From Seiridium cupressi (Eukaryota > Ascomycota > Sordariomycetes > Amphisphaeriales > Sporocadaceae): a DNA stretch of 14,908 bases. The position numbers and the translations under genes were made by a program. Of the stretch, positions 10,205 through 14,908 are shown piece by piece. Below the pieces are notes generated by a model, which worked only from the letters and a program-made list of their open reading frames with translations, did no database searches and was not told the DNA's origin. Position 1 is the stretch's first letter; each line of letters starts with the position of its first letter. The stretch covers positions 1-14,908 of the forward strand of contig JARVKI010000212.1 of assembly GCA_036674765.1 (NCBI GenBank). The letters run 5' to 3'.

Positions 10205-10559
10205 AGTTATATACGCGAAAAAGGAGAATTTACCTTTATAAATTAAATAGTTTATTATTATTTTAATATCGAATTAGGTTTTAATATCGCTTTTATTTTA
10301 AATAATACGGTTAATTTTTGCGTTAAATATATAACCCGTTATACCGGTATATATATCTAGTTTTACGGTTAATTCGGGCTTAATAAATCCGTAAATAAGT
10401 CCGTTATAATTTAAATTTACCATTTTAAACGAACGTTTATAATTTAAAATATTAATAGCGATTTTGTTATTTAGAATATTTGCCTTTATAATTATAAATA
10501 AAACGGTTAATAACGGGTATATAATACGTTATAAGCTTAAAAAAGGGTTTTATTTATAA
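10205..10559 (+). pseudogene. Weak RIP-degraded coding relic, strand uncertain
   Basis: The plus-strand frame shows about eight stops in 118 codons and ends at TAA 10557-10559. Segments read FALNI, PVIPVYISSFTVNSGLINP and a roughly 38-codon open run (about 10443-10556) containing INKTVNNGYIIRYKLKKG. Just downstream, TGA codons appear near 10580 and 10617. The antisense in-register frame has about 14 stops but a more hydrophilic reading, so the strand is not settled. No family is recognised. Confidence 0.25.
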
Positions 10560-11426
10560 TAAAAGTTAACTCGGTTTCGGTGAAATTAACTACTTAAAGT
10601 CTTTTTTAATCGAAAGTGACTTTAAAATAACTAAATTATATATTATAACTTTATAAATAGTTTTTAGCTAGGTATTTATTATTTACTTATTTATTATTAT
10701 AATTTTATTATTTTATTACCGATTATCGTTAGTCCTCGTTATTTTAACTTTATATATAACTGGAATATATTATAAAAATTATAAGTTATATAAATAATAT
10801 AATTTACGATTTAAATTATATTATTAATAAAAAAAGCTTTAAAGTATTAATATAAAATAAAAATTACGATAAATAAAGATTTTCTTTTAAATAATTTATT
10901 ACGTAAAACTTTTAAAATAATAAAATAATTAAGTTTATTATTATTTTAATTAAATAAGATATTAAGAATATTTAAAGCTTAATATTTTTATTTTAATAAA
11001 ATAACGTATTCGGAAAAAGTAATAAATTTATATTAAAATATTTTTAATTAATATTTATTTTATTAAGCTTATATTTTTAAATAAGCGTAATAATAATGTT
11101 AATAAACGCTTTACGCTTATTAAGGTTAATTACTTATCGTAATAAATCGTATATAATTAAATTAATAAATACGTTTTAATTATTAAAAAAGATAATACGG
11201 TTTATACCTAAGCTTAAAGTAATAAAGTCGGCGAATTAATTATATATTATTAATATTAACGGATAAATCCGGATTAATAATAATAAACGCTTAATAAATA
11301 TATATATAACTATGCTTATTAAAAGATTTAATAAATATATATATATATATATACGATTTATATTTTATAATTTATAATAATTAATTGTAATGGAATGCGC
11401 TGGTCCGTTTTAGTTATTAATTATAT
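10560..11426. other. AT-rich stretch with a short AT repeat
   Basis: This is nearly pure A/T with scattered CpG, including an (AT)n run at 11335-11353 and TA-rich runs around 11298-11308. No coding frame, RNA gene or clear terminal repeat was seen. The less-mutated patch near 11390-11415 probably belongs to the 3' flank of the next relic. Confidence 0.5.
11335..11353. repeat. (AT)n microsatellite
   Basis: Nineteen bases of alternating A and T lie within an already TA-rich stretch. It is probably a by-product of composition and replication slippage. Confidence 0.7.
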
Positions 11427-12990
11427 TTATATTATAATTATATACGCAGCCATTAGTATTAAGGGTCCCGTGCCGGGGTTGCCAAAATCGCCGGTCGTAG
11501 GAATATAAAAATCGGTAATCGTATTATATTACCCCTAAACGTTGTAACAGGTATTTAACGGATATAAATTAAGACCTGCAAATTTATTTTTACTTTTATT
11601 TACGGGCGGAATAAATCTTAAAACCGTAAGACCGTAAATAAAGCCGTTTATCGGCGCGGGTATAAAAAGATCGTTTATATTTAAATAAATACGTAACCTA
11701 AGCGGTAAACCGCGGTTATAATTATTAAAGCCTTATATTATAACCTTATTAAAATCGTTAATATTAGTCGGATTAAGCTTATTTTTTATAACGATAAAGG
11801 TATACGACTTATTAGGTTTAATTAAGTAAAAAGCATATATATTATTTATTAAAAGCTTAAAACGGATATTTAAAAAATCCCCCGCTAAATAATAAACCCG
11901 TTAATTTAATTATAAAATCGAATAGAATTTAAAGTTTAAATTATACTTTTATATATTATCGCTTAAAATGCTATATTTCTCGGCTAAAAAGCTGTAATTA
12001 TTACCGGTTTTAATTATTATCGTTTTGTAATCGAACCGTATAAAAAGGTGATTAAACCTAAATAATAACCTTTAAAACGTATAAATCGGTAAAGGAAATA
12101 ATTTTATAACCGTTAATAAAATAGCATTAAACCGTATTTTAAAGTAAATACGTAAAATCGATATAATATTAAAATAATTATAATAATTAAATATTTCGTT
12201 TATACTTTGATAAAATAGTTTTTACCTTTAAAAGTTAAAGTGTTAAATATTTAATATAAATTATAAGGTTATTAAAAGTAAATAATTATAAAGGTTATAT
12301 AAAAGTTAAAAATATTAAAATTTTTATATTAATTTTTATTTTTATACCTTCTTCGTATCTTTTCCGTTTTTAAATAACGTTTAAATATAAAGCGATAAAT
12401 ATAATTTTAAACATTTTAATATAATTAAATTATTTACCGGTAAGTTATATAAAAATTATATTTTATCGGTATTTTTAATTAATAATACGTAATATAAATA
12501 TATTATAAAGTGTTTATATAAAATATAAATAATAATAATTAAAAGGTTAATATAATCGGTAAAGTTCCTTTAATAAAACTATTTTATAAAATAAAATAAA
12601 TTATATTAAAAATAATTTATTATAAAACATAAAGGTTTATATATATCGTTTTAAAACTAATTTATATTAAAAGTATTATAATATATTATAATGTAAAAAT
12701 AAAATAAAAGCCTTAAATTAAATAATATTTTACGTGTTATAAAATACGTTTTAATATTTTTTATATTTATTACCGTATATTAGCTTTATCGGCGTATATA
12801 AAATGTTTTATAGTATTTTTCGGGCGTAAAGGTCACTTAATTTGGATAAGCGGGGCTGCCTTTTTAATACCCGGGTAGCGTTAATTATTTATAATTAAAG
12901 CTGTTTAACGCCTTATTATATATTAATACACTTTATAATTTCGCTTTCGTACGCGTTACGCGGGCGGTATAATATAAAGGCTAAATTTAT
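11427..12990 (-). pseudogene. Large RIP-degraded gene relic, family unknown, well preserved C-terminus
   Basis: A single minus-strand register can be followed for about 520 codons with no net frameshift. In the last 270 codons only seven TAA/TAG occur, with stop-free runs of 65 codons (11732-11538) and 55 codons (11900-11736). Segments in reading order: VTRTKAKL, ALNSFNYK, FTPEKYYKTFYIRR (12960-12790), LYNLPVNNLIILKCL, KYSILSDNI, RVYYLAGDFLNIRFKLLINN, NKSYTFIVIKNKLNPTNIND, NRGLPLRLRIY, LFIPAPINGFIYGLTVLRF, and a C-terminus FYIPTTGDFGNPGTGPLILM. The end is placed at TAA 11427-11429. Gly/Pro/Thr-rich loops near the end look like a folded beta-rich domain, which is inference. The N-terminus is not found: above 12990 the register has scattered stops in low-complexity AT. 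I recognise no family and no catalytic motif. Being RIPed implies that it was part of a repeat. Confidence 0.6.
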
Positions 12991-14405
12991 AAAAGATATA
13001 TATATATAATAGTTTTAAATAATATTATTATATTATTAAAATTATATAATTTTAAAATGTACCGGTTATATTAAATTATATATAATCGGTATTAATTATT
13101 TAAAATAAAAACGGTATAAAAGTATTTAATTAATTCGCTTAAATTATATGTAATTTAATTTATAACTATTTTATTATTTATAATAAGGATTATTTAGCGT
13201 ATTAATAAAATAAAAAAATATTAAAAGCTAAACTTTATTATTATAATATATAAATAAAATATATATTTATTTAATATTTATTTAAGATTAATTAACGATT
13301 AACTTTAAATAATTTTAATTATATAATTTAAAGTTTTATTTAATATAATTTATAAATAATTTAATTATATTAATTAATAAAATATAAACTTTAACTTTTT
13401 AATTTTATTACTTTTCCGTTTTTTAATAAATTTTATTTAAAAAGAGTTTTAATTAACTTTTACGATTTAAATTATTAAAAAAAATTTAAAACTTAATATT
13501 TAACGCGTTATAATAATTTATAAAATATTATATTTTATATTTAATACGCGTATTTATAATATTTAAATACGACGCGATATTTCGTCATTTTATAAAAATT
13601 TAATAAAATTAAAAGAAAATATAATTATTTAAAAGATAATTAAATTAAATTATTAAAAATTTCCTTTTTAATTAAATATTATTAAAAATATAACGAATTA
13701 ATTATTACGCGACCGCGACGCGTTACGCGTCGGTAAAAATTAAGCTTTTAATTTCGTTAAATAATAAATATAATTTAAAACGGTATTTAATTATAAATAC
13801 GATTATTTATAAATTTTATATAAAAATTTAAAACTTATTTAAAGTTAATTTAATTTTATATATAATACAATTATAAAATATAAAATCGCTAATACCGATA
13901 TTTATAATTTTAACGAAACCGGTTTTATAATAAATTAAATTACCGTAACGTTTTTTATAAGTAAATAGGCCACTTTCTATATTAATTAATATAAATTGCT
14001 AAATTTTTTAATTATAACGTAATAAATTAATTAAAACTAATTTAAATAATTATTATCGGACTTTATTATACGTTTTTTATAAAATTATATATTATACCCC
14101 GGTTTTTTACACGTTAAATAAAACCGTACGCGTTTTACGGGCCTTTATAAACTCTCTTTTTTATTAACTATTTCTTCTTTTACCGAACTATTACCTTTTT
14201 TTTTAACTTAAAAAACTTTCTTATTTTTAAGAATAAATATTCCTTTTCGCGTTAAACGTTTATTTTTAATCTTTCGGCGTTTATTAAATATAAAATTCGT
14301 TTTTCGAAGTTTTAAAACCTTTTTAATTAATAAGGCAGTTTAATATATAATTTTATATAAAATCTTCGTAATTTTCTTAAATCCTTTTATAATTAATATT
14401 AGTAA
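12991..14405. other. AT-rich stretch with a GC-rich hairpin, no confident gene
   Basis: Positions 13000-13560 are almost pure A/T. A CpG-rich patch at 13706-13734 holds an inverted repeat. From 14094 to 14340 a plus-strand frame is fairly open but reads as a Phe-rich string, and its antisense reads as a Lys/Glu-rich string (EKRILYLINAERLKI). Either could be a remnant, but neither is good enough to call. Confidence 0.45.
13716..13732. repeat. Perfect GC-rich inverted repeat, 7-bp arms
   Basis: CGACGCG at 13716-13722 pairs with CGCGTCG at 13726-13732 across a TTA loop. The arms are CpG-dense and free of CpA, so they have escaped RIP. The surrounding kilobase is nearly pure A/T. Function unknown. 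Confidence 0.6.
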
Positions 14406-14908
14406 GCTTTTTTAATAATTCTTAATCCTATTTTAAACTTAAATAGATTATAAAAAGGCTTTATTAATATTTTTAAAGGTTTTAAAGATTTAAAGTTAAA
14501 TTGGGAGGTCGAGGGTCGGGGACGGTGTTCGGGTAATTTACGTAATAATTAGTTGCGAAATTACACTTTTAAGGTCGAAAGGGATAAGACTAACACCTTA
14601 GAAACCTTTTTATATATTTTCTTTCGTTATAAAAACTATATAAGTTTTAAAAAATGCGGGAAAAAAGTCTTTTTTTACGATATAAATTATATATACCCGT
14701 ATAAGATTTTTAATTATAAACCCGTACGCTTTTTTTAATAAATTAAAATAACTTATATTAAAAGGTTAAAGTTTATATAACGAATAAATAAGTATAATTA
14801 CCGTAATAATATTATTAAATTTATAATATTTTTTAAATTTTATCGAGTAATAGTTTTTATAATTATTAAAAATAAAAAATCGTATTATACTTTTTATACG
14901 TTATCGCG
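14406..14908 (+). pseudogene. RIP-degraded coding relic, truncated by the right edge, family unknown
   Basis: One plus-strand frame runs to the end of the window with only about half a dozen TAA/TAG in 167 codons. It passes through a less-mutated G-rich patch (14502-14534) reading NWEVEGRGRCSGNLRNN. After a TAG at 14550 it is open from 14553 to the TAA at 14736-14738 (61 codons: KVERDKTNTLETFLY, then KKCGKKVFFYDINYIYPYKI), and after two TAA it continues with few stops to 14908. TTG 14553-14555 is only the first codon after a RIP-type stop, not a credible fungal start. The CA-retaining patch 14560-14610 suggests weaker mutation here. Two Cys (in GRGRCSG and KKCGKK) could be zinc ligands, but no motif is complete. 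Family not recognised. Confidence 0.45.

Larger units (their letters stand above)
1..14908. other. RIP-mutated AT-rich block (whole window)
   Basis: CpA and TpG are almost absent from the window while CpG is common. Positions 1-180, for example, contain no CA and no TG but six CG. TpA is very frequent, stops are TAA or TAG, and TGA is rare. Repeat-induced point mutation in filamentous ascomycetes changes CpA to TpA on either strand and gives exactly this pattern; methyl-CpG deamination would instead have removed CpG. Consequences seen here are loss of ATG starts (they need TG), CAA/CAG turned into TAA/TAG, and TGG turned into TAG. Less-mutated islands that keep CA or TG lie near 2461-2530, 3804-3840, 7676-7790, 9390-9420, 11390-11590, 12790-12860 and 14497-14660. 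Confidence 0.9.

Noticed and set aside
12373..12414. ATG at 12414-12412 (minus) with a signal-peptide-like start MFKIIFIALYLNVI
   Set aside because: It is out of register with the long relic that spans it, and its own frame soon fills with stops. The hydrophobic run is expected from AT-rich codons.
14553..14738. 61-codon open frame as an intact gene starting at TTG
   Set aside because: TTG is not a credible start in a fungal nuclear gene; the same frame continues on both sides across TAG/TAA that look RIP-made, so it is a segment of a relic.
1..14908. Mitochondrial or apicomplexan AT-rich genome
   Set aside because: CpG is abundant while CpA/TpG are missing, and there are no intact genes or tRNAs. 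Simple AT bias would not spare CpG and delete CpA.
1..14908. CRISPR array, tRNA, rRNA, telomeric repeat
   Set aside because: No spaced direct repeats, cloverleaf, conserved rRNA blocks or TTAGGG-type arrays were seen on either strand.

Overview
This window reads as a heavily RIP-mutated (repeat-induced point mutation) AT-rich block from a filamentous ascomycete fungus. CpA and TpG are almost absent: positions 1-180 contain none of either, yet hold six CpG. TpA, TAA and TAG are everywhere, and TGA is rare. That is the fingerprint of CpA to TpA mutation acting on both strands of duplicated DNA. It also explains why almost no ATG starts and no intact genes remain. Class and species cannot be told from the sequence.

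I see no intact gene, tRNA, rRNA or CRISPR array. Reading each frame with TAA/TAG treated as probably former Gln or Trp codons gives several stretches where one frame is far poorer in stops than expected. These are the coding relics. Left to right: a minus-strand relic (772-1200); a minus-strand relic (2211-2609); a weaker plus-strand relic (about 2700-3780) followed by a 21-A tract (3783-3803), which looks like a retrotransposon 3' end; a plus-strand relic (4983-5560) with an RNase H-like pattern; a plus-strand relic (5804-6343) whose strand is uncertain; a large minus-strand relic (about 7270-9554, perhaps to 6550) with a proline-rich repeat and a proline-rich acidic tail; a weak relic (10205-10559); a large minus-strand relic (11427-12990) with 65- and 55-codon stop-free runs; and a plus-strand relic running off the right edge (14406-14908). 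The stretches between are almost pure A/T with scattered CpG and hold nothing I can support.

The relics lie in both orientations, and one ends in poly(A). This fits a nest of dead transposable elements and perhaps captured or duplicated host genes, as in fungal AT-isochores, centromeric or subtelomeric blocks. The two large minus-strand relics are the most interesting: they keep long protein-like readings and less-mutated islands, but I do not recognise either family.
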